From Aulostomus chinensis (lineage: Eukaryota; Chordata; Actinopteri; Syngnathiformes; Aulostomidae): a stretch of 64,000 nt of DNA. The position numbers and the translations under genes were made by a program. The DNA is taken from positions 20,522,509 to 20,586,508 of the forward strand of contig JBBMOA010000002.1 in assembly GCA_037954235.1 (NCBI GenBank). The letters run 5' to 3'. Positions 1 to 10,974 of this stretch are shown here, one piece after another (position 1 is the first letter of the stretch; every line of letters begins with the position of its first letter). Under the pieces are notes generated by a model, which was not told the DNA's origin, did not search any database, and saw nothing but the letters and a program-made list of their open reading frames with translations.

Positions 1-45
1 TAGCCAGAGGCTTACTGCTCTAACCCCTACCACTCACAGAGGCTG
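1..45 (-). repeat. Possible tRNA-like (SINE head) fragment cut by the window edge
   Basis: Read on the minus strand, the segment contains GGGGTTAGAGCAGTAAGC, which resembles the D-arm and anticodon side of a tRNA-derived sequence (compare the usual GGTTAGAGCA). The B box that would confirm it would lie outside the window. It could be chance. Confidence 0.15.
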
Positions 46-1590
46 TTTGGGGAAATTACACCGCAGCGTAATAATTAATCAAGTAAACGCTGAACTGCTT
101 TGATTTGGATTACATTAACATATTATCAATAATGTATTAATCAAATACAAATAAACACCTCTGCATAATAGCATACTTAACTAAATACTTTCTCACTGGT
201 GAAAAGTTCTCTCGGGAATGAGAAGAATCCCAGTAAAGTACAACTGCAACAGTATAGTTTTGTGTTTTTGGAAGCTTGCAAATACCTTCTTCATCACCCG
301 TTTCCAATGCTCGGGCAAAAAAGAAAAAATGAATTCATTTATTTACGCTTAACAATAGAATGCATCAAGCAGCATAAATAAACGCACATTGATGAGGCAC
401 CAAAAACACAATGCACGTAATTTGTGCAAAGCTACTCCAGGTTTGATTCCAAAAGTAGCTAAGTGGATTGAGGGAAAAGAGTTAGTCACCTTTATCATTT
501 GCAGAGGAGTTGAATCAGCTCTGCTTTTGTATTTTCACTTAAATGCATGTTCTGTTTTTCTCAGATAAGTTGTGTTGTTTAAAAGCATCCATTCTCGCCT
601 AACGCTTTGTTCATTGGGGGAACTTCATGCCCAGGGATTTTCTAAACACAATTCATCAAAGTGGAACGCCAGTTCTTTTTTCTGCATTCCTAATCCTTTT
701 TGCTGCAGATGAGAGATTTGCTGTTCAGACTCATTAAGATTAAAGCATTTTGCCAGAGTTATTTAAGAATGCAAAGTTCCATGTGAGACCTCTCAGAGTT
801 CAGAACAGAAGAAAATCCTATCGACACGCTCTGTGCACTGGGGGCTGATCTTAGCCTATATTTCTATATTTGGTGTCAGTGATTGAATGATAACATGTGA
901 AATGCTTCTTTTTTCCCTCCTGCATTGTGGTTTTGAGTTACTTTCCAATTCTTATCATTGGTCATAGATTATGACTATGATTGTTCTTTTGGTCTTCACT
1001 TGTGGGATTAATTTGATTTCTAGTAAACATTTGATTTTAATCACTAATGTCTCTTCTTAAGGGAAACGGTACATTAGCTTTATGAAGTTTGAACCATGAT
1101 GTATTTTGCGTTCCAGTGTTACTGTGGCAGCAGCGATTTTTGGCTGGCATGAGACTATCAGTCATATGGTTGGAGACAATAGTTAACGTTTAGCTGGAAG
1201 AGATTGTTGTCTTTCGGCTGAAAAAATGAAATTATCATTGGACTGGGATGAATGTTGGTCCTGTGCCCTGAAGACTTTTTAACATATTATTTTTTGGCCA
1301 TTCAGGCTTAGTACTCTGAGCTTCTTTTGGCTGCTCTGAAGTTGGAGTACTCAAACCCCTGTTATTGGTAGAGCACAGCTCCAGTCTCAGCACCTCTCCC
1401 AAACTTTCCAACTCAAAGTGTCGCAATCTGGTTCCATTTTACAGCTGGCCTTGAGATTGTAACAGAGCTCCTTTCTCTCCCTTCTGAACCACATATTTAA
1501 TCCCTGTGCTTATGTCAAACTTAATTACAGGACCTTGTACGAAAAAATAACAAGTGAGCCTTGTAGGAGTGGGAGAGAGGAAAGGAGAGT
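46..1590. other. AT-rich non-coding DNA, nothing specific seen
   Basis: Unique-looking AT-rich sequence without long open frames, splice-flanked blocks or simple repeats. Short open frames on both strands have no family resemblance. A moderately GC-richer patch at about 1230-1430 has no distinctive motif. Confidence 0.6.
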
Positions 1591-1594
1591 ATTA

Positions 1595-1621
<27 letters not shown>
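1595..1621. repeat. (AG)n microsatellite
   Basis: An uninterrupted AG dinucleotide tract inside a broader purine-rich stretch (about 1568-1680). Confidence 0.95.
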
Positions 1622-1625
<4 letters not shown>

Positions 1626-1931
1626 AGAGACCAAGAGAGAATGCTAAGAGGTGTGAGGGGGGAAAAAGGAACAACAGAGACATTTAATCTGTTGACTCAG
1701 TACGTTAAATGGCCCAACAGAAAGCTTTGATGTTGAGTATGTCTTTTTTCAGCTGAGCCCCAGAAAATACGCCATTTGGTAGTAAAAATCAATAGTGATT
1801 TTTTTTTACTGATGAATCTATGAGTGGCTGAAATGTTCTTCAACTGAAGGGTATTATTTGCTTTGCATCTACCGGTTAACATTTTCAAACGAGGAGAAGC
1901 AGAAAGAGTAAGGAAGTGTCTTAAGAAGACA

Positions 1932-1932
<1 letters not shown>

Positions 1933-1974
<42 letters not shown>
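1933..1974. repeat. (AC)n microsatellite
   Basis: About 21 uninterrupted AC units. The Cys/Val-alternating open frame read through it on the minus strand is an artefact of the repeat. Confidence 0.97.
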
Positions 1975-1976
<2 letters not shown>

Positions 1977-2579
1977 CATCTTTTAACTTACAACCTGGCA
2001 AATTCTCCCGAACCCTCACAAGCCAAAAATAAATAATCATTAGACTAAGTCAGTCACCCAGTTTGTGTGTGTTTGTGCACATAAAACTATTTACTCTGTA
2101 GAAGTGGAAAAGTCAGGGAGAGAGATGTTTAGTCTGTCAGTTTAAAACTATTACTTCTAACTCAGAAAACATCAGCTGAGCCTGTTGTGCGCCGACACAG
2201 GCAGACGGCACTGTGAAGAACAAACCTTTGAAAAGTCAAAATCAATTTTGGGGGGGAGTAACATAACAAACATTTCACTGCAGTGAAAAAAGGGGACCTC
2301 TTTTTAACAGTTTGAAAAGCACATATTATACAATCTTCATACGACAAAACAGTATAAATGCAGTATACATGAAGGCTTTTTGAAAAAGGAGGTGATAGGA
2401 GGGGAGATAGAGAGAAGACACAAGGATGCTCATCAGGGAAGCAGACTCATAGCAAGACCACCATGGCAATATTTCCTTCTACTCGCCAAACCCCCCCACC
2501 ACCACCACCATCATGTTCCACCGCCTACATTTCACACACCTACCCTCACATCCTCTCAGCCAGCCTGCTAGCTAAAGCC

Positions 2580-2730
2580 TTCCCAGACTGGCCTTGAGTG
2601 GCCAAGCAATGGACCAGAGGAGGGAGAGAGTTTCCCATGCCACTACTGCTGGAACTGGCGCGCCACCCGGAGGTATTTATAGCAGGGCAGCTCTAAAGGG
2701 CCGGGGGAGAGGGCATGCTTGTTTTCCTTT
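2580..2730 (+). promoter_or_regulatory. GC-rich block with TATA-like motif
   Basis: A short GC-rich island in AT-rich surroundings. It holds GGCGCGCC (2657-2664) followed by TATTTATAG (2674-2682) and a GC-rich stretch, as in a TATA core promoter. No downstream exon is recognisable; the frame open over 2594-2995 has no family resemblance. A conserved enhancer or chance composition are equally possible. Confidence 0.25.
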
Positions 2731-3650
2731 CCATTCCCTAGGTACTTTCACCAGGCCTCACATGTGGGTGTTAAATATATACCCAAATACTGGGAGCAAC
2801 ATTGTGGGGGCAGAGAATAAGAGGCATTGGGTTCCCTTAAAACAGGAGTGGGATGGGGGGGTGTTGATGGGTGAAATGAAGAAAGGTACAAGGAGAGGGG
2901 AGGTAACAGGAGAGAGGGGTCTGGACGAAGATGGGTGCAGACTAGATTTGTTCAGTGTGGATAGAAAAAGTTGTGCTACCAAAGATGGATTCTGATGCAC
3001 AGTTTGAAAAATTAGAGGGAAAAAAAATCCTCGATTTTATAAAAACACTTTTCAGAGAAAGTTAGGTAGGGTTACCCTGCTTAAAATAAGGCCAGGGCTC
3101 AGGATTAGATGTTAGGACCAGGCTGAACCACGTTCCACCACGGACCACACAATGGAAAAACAGGGGGAAATCCAGACAAAACAAAGGGGGTAGTGGAGAA
3201 GCCCTGTTGTTGTGACCTTCCTAACATCAAATGATATCTTGATCCAAGAACCAGGCTTCCCTATCTCCACGTGCTTCCTCTATATAGCCTGTGATGTCTC
3301 CCTCTCTCCCTCCTTCTCTCTTTTTCTGTCTCTCTCTCTACATGAGAATTCCAGAGTGACATTATTACTATGATGAAAACAGACCCTATAAATACTGAGA
3401 ACTATGATGAATATAACAGCAATTATGGGGGCAGCGAAAATTAGATCAGGAAAGAAAGAAAGCCTCATTGAAGTTTGCTCTGTTTTTGTGTTTGAGAATT
3501 CTTTTCAACCTTGTGTCATAATGTATGAGGAATTACAGACACAACCATGGTGTGGTAATCATCTGGGACTCCCGAAGGGCCACTTGGGGCCTCCTCTGTG
3601 ATCCTCTCTCCTGTTTCAGCTCTCTGCTTCATCTCCCATCTCAGTAAAAG

Positions 3651-3665
3651 CCCCCCCCCCCCCCC
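3651..3665. repeat. Poly-C homopolymer (15)
   Basis: Fifteen consecutive C. It is one of six G/C homopolymers of 12 or more in this window. Confidence 0.95.
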
Positions 3666-4692
3666 AACTCCACCATCCATGTTTTTTTATCAGGGTTTAG
3701 CCAACAAACAATTAAAAGGCTGACCCTCACATACATGCTGAAAAATGAAATAGCCGAGACCGTGGAGCATTCCCAAATGGGACAGTCCAGCAGCTCAGTC
3801 TATCTTCCCATCCGGGGGCAGCTCATCAGGGTTTACCCTTGTCAGCAGCAGCTCTCCACCCAAGTCCAGTTTAGATCTAAAAGTCCTAAGACTGCAGCTC
3901 TACTGTACAGCGGCCTTCCCACTAGCTGATTGCGTCAGAAAGATTCCACAGCCATGGCCTCTGTTTTTTCATACTTGTGGGAAAATAGCAGTTCATGTTT
4001 CCTTGGATGCTTCACACATTCCTCACCCTGTCTTCACATTGTGGGGCCCCAGAGACTGGGTAGGGCCAAAGCCACTCAAGAGGAGGTGCTTGGCAGATAA
4101 GAGGTGTGGCTAAATGAAAAAGGGAAGGCAATTTTTATTGTTTATTTAGCAGAGAGTTGCTAGGCGATGTGAACTCCAAAAGGCCCTAATTACATTTCCC
4201 AGAGTTTGATGAGTATAACAGAACTTGGACAGAAACGTTTCAGCCCATTTAACATTTCAGGACACAACGGGGAATTCTAGATAACAGAACATCTGGAAGT
4301 CACAAAAATACCTCTCTAGCGTTTAATGCAAACTGATTCTAAACACCACATCCGGCAATGAATGACAGCCGACAGTTAACTAAGCAAAATATTCAATATT
4401 TCACTTTGTCTTTAAAAAGTAGCCTTTTTTCAATGGCATTCCAGTTATTTGGGCAAAGGGTCATGTGGTTCAGATAACCAGTCTACTCACTTTTCGACTG
4501 CAGACTGAGGAGATCATCTAAAAGTACACAAAATGATCAAAATTCACATTTACTGGGAGTAGATCTGCATGCATGGCACACGCTTAAGCACTATTTTGTG
4601 CTATGCTTGCTCACATACTCCAGTACATTCACTTGCTTCATCATATGAACAGAATTCAAACATTACATCTACATCCATGTGAAACGACTGAA

Positions 4693-4714
4693 ACACACAC
4701 ACACACACACACAA
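4693..4714. repeat. (AC)n microsatellite, short
   Basis: About 11 AC units. Confidence 0.93.
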
Positions 4715-5042
4715 AACTAGGATGTGCTTCTGTTGGCCACGTTCAAATTTGGTCTCATCCCAAATTCCTGACCTCAAAATTTCAAGACAAAGGTAGTTAG
4801 TCTTGATTTATTCATGCTTCAGTGTAGGATGAAGAGGGCAGGACACAGTAGGAAAGCAATTAATTTTGATGCTGAAAACATTATTAATGGTAATGTTTAA
4901 AACATCAAAGGCCCGACTGGCAGAGACACAGCATCTCCGCTCTGACAAGATGGAACAGATGAGCTCACTTGAGTCAGTCAAGGTGAGGCACCGGAGAAAA
5001 TGTAATTTGTCTCTTCTTCGAGTTTCATTGAGATTTTTCTTC

Positions 5043-5060
5043 TTTTTTTTTTTTTTTTTT
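5043..5060. repeat. Poly-T homopolymer (18)
   Basis: Eighteen T in a row. It could be the poly-A tail of a minus-strand retroposon, but no recognisable body flanks it. Confidence 0.93.
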
Positions 5061-6109
5061 GGAGGAGCTGTTGTTGAAAGCAGGTTGAACTCTCTAAAGT
5101 ATGTGGTGCAATGAGACTGGACACCAAATGAAGAATACTCTACCGCTGGTGTATAAACAGACGCGCTGCACAAACGCTTGTTTCTGAAGACAAGTGGATA
5201 TAATAGACTTCTTGGAAAAAAAAGACGGCAGATGACACACAATCAGTTGGAAGGCACAAATCTTTAAGTTCTTAATGACTAAGTTGGTACGTGAAGATCC
5301 CCCTTCTCTGTCTGTGCGGACTCTTCACAGGAGCTTTGGGCAAAGGGATAAAGCTTCTCTCGCTCCCACATATTCATTTACCCCCCACCATCACACCAAT
5401 TGAACCAGGGAGTCTGAGGGGAGCCACATTGATATTCACTACACATCTCCATCCCCCAGCCACAACCGTCCCCACTGGAAACATTATTTCATTACATATA
5501 TTATGCAGTCAGCATAAGGGAGTTGGTGGATGTGCAGTGTGTAGATGTGTGTGAGCTTAGATGTTTCTTTCTTTGGATACATGTCTGTGACAAGTCTGTT
5601 GTAAAAAAAATTAAAAAAAAATAGAGTTTTTTAAGAGGGTGTAAAAAGATATAAAACGCTTCAGGGGTCCAATGTTAATGGTATTTAGTTTACTTTGTAA
5701 GAGAGACGACAAAATATTTATTTCATAATGCTTTGTGTCAACACCGTGAAGGCGATTTTACTTTTCTTCACTATGTAGGGGGGTAAAGTTTCCTGCAGAG
5801 TTTGCATGAATTTTTCTCACTTCAACTGAGTGTTCACATATGATTGTGTACTCACGCAGAGCAGGAGAAAAAAAAAAGAGAGAAAAAAACAGAGACTCTA
5901 TAGATACAGGCAAAGAAAGACAGCTTTTTTATATTTCTTACATATGATCCATGCTCCTCAGGCCCTGCTTGGTCCAGATGTCACAATAACAGTTTTTATT
6001 TGTGAATGTCTCATTTTAAAAGTTAAGTGGTTCAACAAAAGACACTCTTGTTTGATTTGAACTGGAATCAATTTGGAAAAGAAACCATTTCACCTCTGAT
6101 TAAGCGCTG

Positions 6110-6320
6110 CTCTGTCTCTACTGTGGCAGGCTGACCTTTCCAGAGGTCTGTCTTGTGCTGCGAGGAGGGGCCAGCCTGATGATATGCTGAGCTAATTGCA
6201 CTGACGTCAGGAAGCAGGGCCTAAGAGTGGCTTGTGGATGAACCCAAAGCCATTTGTCAGCTCTCATAACCTTATCTCTATGAAGAGACTGTATAGTCTC
6301 CCAAGTCTCATTCAATGCCC
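6110..6320. promoter_or_regulatory. Candidate conserved non-coding element with full CRE
   Basis: Complex, balanced sequence containing the palindrome CTGACGTCAG (full CRE TGACGTCA at 6202-6209), the binding site of CREB/ATF dimers. A homeodomain-type CTAATT lies just upstream at about 6192. No coding signature is seen on either strand. Regulatory function is inferred from motif content only. Confidence 0.35.
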
Positions 6321-6639
6321 GCCCCCCACTTCATATTCAAAATGTGACTCCCAGTGATCTCTTATAATATTGTGAGCATGACATGCAGCTTTCTTGTGTT
6401 TCATCTGACATCACAATATTCACGTAAGTCGCCACAGTGACTACAGTCCCCCTACTGTCTTTGAAGTGGCTGCATCTCCACTCATCTCTTTGGGTGATTC
6501 TCATCGTTTTCTTAACCTCTCACCCTCTTTTGTGAGGATGCTCACATTCAATCCAAATTCTGCTTTATAGACCCAGAGAGGTGTTACCTAAAGACAGGCC
6601 TGGTAGAGACAAACCTAACCTCCAGATCAAGTGGATTCC

Positions 6640-6800
6640 TCTGCCCTTTTATTTACTCTCGTTTGGCTGCAGGGGGAACATGCTCCACTCTGACCTGGGG
6701 GCACTCAACCAATCAGCTCGCTATCTGCTGCAAGGGCCTCAATAATAGTGACATTTTTCCACCTCGTCAATAAAATGGTGAAAGCCACCCTCTACCCGCT
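6640..6800. promoter_or_regulatory. Candidate conserved non-coding element
   Basis: Repeat-free complex sequence with CCAATCAG (inverted CCAAT-type, about 6708), ATAATAGTGAC and TCAATAAAATGG, which resembles CDX/HOX sites. There is no open frame of note. Function is inferred. Confidence 0.3.
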
Positions 6801-7649
6801 ACTTGACCATTTAACTTCTCCCTGAAAAGGCCCTTTCTTTCTGTCTGTCTCTGTGTCTGACTGAAATCAATAAAAGGAAAGAGGCCAATCCAGAGGCTGC
6901 ATTAACTGGTGGTCTCAACTGATGTACAAAGAGGATGGCTGGCAGAGAAAAGGATACCGAAGAGCTAGCAGCTTGAGTCTTTTATCATTCATATAAAGCC
7001 ACTGGTGGGAGGACCGAGAGTCTTCCTCTGCACACAAACTGTAAGGTGACAATGGTATGTATCATATATTACACATTACACAGATGTAAACCAAGTCTTT
7101 AGTGATCACTGCTTGCCATGACTCATTCAGCAGCTGCAGTTCCACACCAACACATGTCTGCAATGACTGACATAATGGCATCAGAGTGAGAACAAAATGT
7201 CTTCCAATAGAGGAGCAGGAGGGAGAAAATGAGAGAGATGGGTTACATCTTTGCCCATGCCGAAATGAGTGCAGTGCTTTGTTTGGTTATGCTGTCTGAG
7301 CTGAAATTGATTTCTGTGAGAAGCATGCACAAAAGAGCCCCCTGATTTCAGATGAAATAAATAACACACTCTCTTAGCGATGGGAGGGTATGTGGAGGAA
7401 AGAACACACGCTGAAAAATGGGACAGGGGAGTGAGGAAGAAACAAAGATGGATGAGGTCAAAATGAATTTACAAGGGGGTAAAAAAAAATCAGAGATTAC
7501 TGAAAGAGGAAAATGGCGAAAGGTGAGCATTGAATGTCATGTATTCACTGTAGCGCTGAAGAGAGAGCCTAGAAGACATCTGGAGTAGTGGAGGATAACA
7601 GCCACACACCACTCTACAACCACAGACAACATGATGAGGAATTAAACTT

Positions 7650-8060
7650 CATTACAACATGTTATGGTAATGAATGGGCTGTGGCCAGTTCTGGATGTGT
7701 TAGAGTAATTACAGCTCCCCAGCGTTTGTGGAAGAGCGACTTCCTAGACGTGTTTGTGGAGGAATGTGTCTGTCTGTGTGTACATGTACAGTATGTGTTA
7801 ATCATATTCCGTGGTAAGTGGGACGACTGAGGCCTAAGAAAGTCCAGGAGGTCCCATCCGCCATGAGCCAAGCAAAAGAAACAGCTGCAGCTAATTAAAC
7901 AATCCAACGCATCGCTACTGTCATATATCTCATCTCCCATAATTAGTTTAACCCTGTTTAATAGAGGGTGGACTGGGCCAGGCTCAAACTTTGTGGTTTG
8001 TACCAGTGTCTGGGCATCTGGATTGAGGGTATAGATGCCAGAGAGGGCGGGGGACAGACA
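7650..8060. promoter_or_regulatory. Candidate conserved enhancer-like element
   Basis: A dense group of developmental factor motifs: CAGCTG E-box (7882-7887), CTAATTA homeodomain core (7891-7897) running straight into a SOX-like AACAAT, and a second homeodomain site ATAATTAG (7939-7946). The sequence is complex and free of simple repeats, unlike its flanks. The minus frame open across it shows no protein family. Constraint is inferred and needs alignment to other fish. Confidence 0.4.
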
Positions 8061-8779
8061 TACCACACACTGAAGAGGGGTGAGGTTGACTATGGGTCAG
8101 AGAGGCTGCCTGGCCTTATGGCTGACAGATGTTAGTCTACTTCAGTGAGTGCTGCAATTCTGGAAAGAGTTACACCACACAGTGCTCGGCACTGTAATTA
8201 TCTTCTCTGTGTAAAGAAACATTTCATACATCATCACTCAGCAGGACATAAGCAAAAGTCTCCCTCCCTAGATTACAAAGCCTTTCATAAACCATGCCAC
8301 TTGATTCTGCTATCTAGTTGTGCGGCAATAAACGTTCCAATAGTTTGAGGTGGTCGGCCAGGCAGTTGCATTCCCACGAGGAGGAGCAACAGTGTGTTTA
8401 ACATGCAGCCTACTGAGGTTGATGTGCTGCTGATAATGTTGCTAATGATCCTGACACTGGAATTATAGAGACTCGAGCCGAGTCCTTTCATTTACAATAA
8501 GCTTCAGAGCATGAGAGTCGAGGGGGAGGCAAAGATGAGCACCGGGGGGAAGTCCTGTCCCTGGCCTGCTTCCTGTCCACATGATAGAACATATGTGGAC
8601 TTGTTTTCCTGCACATTTGTAGCCTTTAAACTTCCCTGTAGTTGCTTTCATTAAGATCCATGTTGTTTGTAAAAAATAAAATAAAAAGGGGGTTTCCCAA
8701 GGTAACATGCGCAGGCAAGCACATGGGTGGCACGGAAGAGTGTTTTCCTGCTAAGAGAGGGGAGCAAGTGGAAACGAAG

Positions 8780-9180
8780 TGATCATTAGCCCTGGGTTTC
8801 CTGCTGGTTGCTAATTTATGCAAATTAATTTCTTGAGCGATGTGAAAGGAGACCGAGTGGGTGCCACTGCTCGGCTGGCAGTCAACATCGTGCAGTGAGA
8901 AGGGTGAACTGCTGCTCCCTGCTTTGGTGGTCTGGAAAGTTTAGCAGCGTAAGCCAGGGAGGACTGTGGCACACCAAGCCACAATGACAAAGAAAAGCAG
9001 ACTATGCCAGCCCTCTTCCTGGCAAGGCGGGCAGACAGGCAGCCAATCAGGTCCGTAGTGGCTCTCTTGCAGGCAAATAGCATGGCATGCTGGCCCACTC
9101 GTCGCCCCGCCGCCCCTCCCTGCTGCACCGCAGCTGCCCAGAATGATTTTATAAACATTTTGCCAGTGGATCAATACCTG
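8780..9180 (+). promoter_or_regulatory. Candidate enhancer/promoter block with POU octamer, CCAAT and TATA-like motifs
   Basis: Contains an exact octamer ATGCAAAT (8818-8825) embedded between TAAT cores, a CCAAT motif within AGCCAATCAG (about 9041), and TATAAA (9150-9155). It is GC-richer than the flanks. Together with the purine-rich open stretch and GTAAGT that follow, it could be a promoter. It could equally be a conserved enhancer with a chance TATA-like motif. Confidence 0.35.
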
Positions 9181-9182
9181 TA

Positions 9183-9498
9183 TTGATCAACCATTGTGAG
9201 AGTGATCTGTCTAAAACCCAGAGCAGCCTAGAGCTCAGAGATGGGAGGAGCGAAAGAGAGAGGCTGCAGAGAGGATGGAGAAACGGAGGGAGTCTGCAGC
9301 CACAGTGGAAGAGAGAAGAGGTACAAGGGAAGAGAGGGGAATCTGAGAGAGAAGAAGACGCAGAGCTGAGCAGGTGGGGATGCGGGTTTCGGACAACGCT
9401 GCTAGGCCACTGGGATTGGGGAGAAACCTATGGTAATTGCATTCTCATTAAGGGAGGGAGGGTGAGAGTGACTAATGACTACTGCGTTAAGTATGCGG
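9183..9498 (+). other. Possible first exon (unconfirmed), purine-rich, ends at GTAAGT
   Basis: About 30 bp after the TATAAA begins a purine-rich stretch with one frame open from 9183 to 9506. It ends at GCGG|GTAAGT (donor bases 9499-9504), a strong match to the donor consensus. The frame starts at a TTG, and its translation is Arg/Glu-rich, low-complexity and unlike any family I know, so it may be untranslated or not an exon. No acceptor-paired next exon is recognised. Confidence 0.2.
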
Positions 9499-9509
9499 GT
9501 AAGTAATAA

Positions 9510-10675
9510 ATGGAGGAATAGTGCAAAGAAATGTTTATGTGTGCCAGAATGGGGGTCATTCCCACACCTGAGGTTGCTAATGCCTGAACCAGTTTGGCCT
9601 GTAATGTAGCACTATCAGGCATTGTTGCATGCGCTAAAGTGTGCATGACTGCATGAGTGTATGGGTATGAAGGACCAGGGGCTGACTCATTCACATGTTG
9701 TACAAACTTTAAAAAAATATATATTTCAACTGCTTCGTCTGTCATTGAGTATATTTACACGTGTCTTGTTTTGTATAGAACCAAAGTCACTCTGAAGCAA
9801 CTGGAAAGTCAAAAATCTGCTGTTTGCCTTGGAGACAAAGTGGAACACAGAAGGCCAAGCATGTACATTGCTTAAGAGTTCAGCTGCAACAATAAAACCT
9901 TAAGTGGAAATTCCTGAAAAACTCAAAAGACCGTGTGGAAAGGAATAGCCTGAATCGTGGATGTAAAAGAATGGACAAGATGAAGGAGGAAACGAGCATG
10001 TTTCTAATATTTTCAAATGTCTAATCAAACTCACAGCAAACTGAGGCAATTAAATGAAAGACGTTAGCACAATATCTGGAACTTTTATGGATATATCTTA
10101 CCTTGGAATATTTCATTACCTTGGCTTTTTGAATACCCTGAATTTTGTTGGAATATTACTAAACATCTGACTGACTGGACAGCTCCACAATAGCAATAAG
10201 TGTTCAAGTCAAGGGCCCTGAGCAGGGATTCACAGTCAAAAGGCCTTTGTGATCATCCCCAATTCTAAAGAGAAATCATGCTCCCATTGATTAATTTTAA
10301 ATATGACCCCCCTGCACATTATGGAGGATTTGGGAGAAGCTTTTTTTTCAACAAGCTGTGTTTGAAGACCTTGGCGCTAATGAACTCATTAGATGGGAGT
10401 TCTGGTGTGGAAACACTCAGAATATTGGGGACACTCAGGGTTCATCTGTGTGTGACCAAGCATTTGAATTAAAAGAAAGGAGATTCTCTTCCAAGGACAA
10501 TCAGCACCTACACACAGTTGTAGCAGCTCTTATCCTTGACTGTGTCCCTGTTCAACTCTGCACACTAATACAATATCAGTGCAGTGCATGTTTCAAACAG
10601 GAAGTGATGCAAGATGGTCGCTAATGGACTCCAATTACATTGTGATTTAAAGTCGACTTTATTTTTATTTTGGGA
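9510..10675. other. Non-coding DNA, nothing specific seen
   Basis: AT-rich sequence with no simple repeats of note and no splice-flanked block. Small frames at 9657-9875 and 10278-10624 have no recognisable family. Confidence 0.55.
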
Positions 10676-10679
10676 GAAA

Positions 10680-10969
10680 AATAACAACTAAGCAGGAAGG
10701 GGGTTGTGTGATGAGTGCTGTTTGTTTGTCTGTTTGCCTATTAGCAGGATTATATGAAAATTATGAGGCCTACTTTCACCAAACCTGGTGAAAGGAAGTA
10801 GCACGGACTGAGGAAGAATCCATTACATTTTGGAGCAGATCTATAAAACACAGTAAAAAAAAATGGCTCCTTTTTAACATTGGTTTTGGCTGAACTCTGG
10901 AGTCTATAGCACCTTGATGATGTCACATTGCCTCGGTGGAGACATCTGCTCCATGTGTGACTTCTGGTG
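10680..10969 (+). repeat. Teleost interspersed repeat, CCAAGGAGG family, degraded internal-deleted copy
   Basis: Recognised by its ordered landmarks: a GTTTGTTTGTCTGTTTG stretch, TAGCAGGATTATATGAAAA, ACCAAACCTGGTGAAAGG, then GAAGAATCCATTACATTTTG and TTTTAACATTG. The end is CCTCGGTGGAGACATCTGCTC and CTTCTGGT. The same order occurs in the copy at 61421-62005. The family is known to me from memory of many fish genomes, where the end reads like GGCGGAGGTATGCGCTCT. This copy lacks much of the middle. Confidence 0.7.
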
Positions 10970-10974
10970 AACAA

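Larger units (their letters stand above)
2735..6105. other. Non-coding DNA with scattered simple repeats
   Basis: Mixed composition without recognisable genes. It holds a CT-rich stretch (3297-3340), poly-C (3651-3665), a short (AC)n (4693-4714) and an 18-T run (5043-5060). A helical-looking peptide at about 4908-4980 ends at AAG|GTGAGG, but the upstream side lacks a pyrimidine tract, so it is not called as an exon. The long minus frame over 4808-5242 reads poly-Lys through the T run. Confidence 0.6.

Noticed and set aside
4908..4981. Helical-looking peptide ending at AAG|GTGAGG
   Set aside because: The donor is good, but the upstream side has no pyrimidine tract or clear AG acceptor. The frame continues into a T run.
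4808..5242. 144-codon minus-strand open frame
   Set aside because: It reads poly-Lys through an 18-T run and is otherwise unlike any family.
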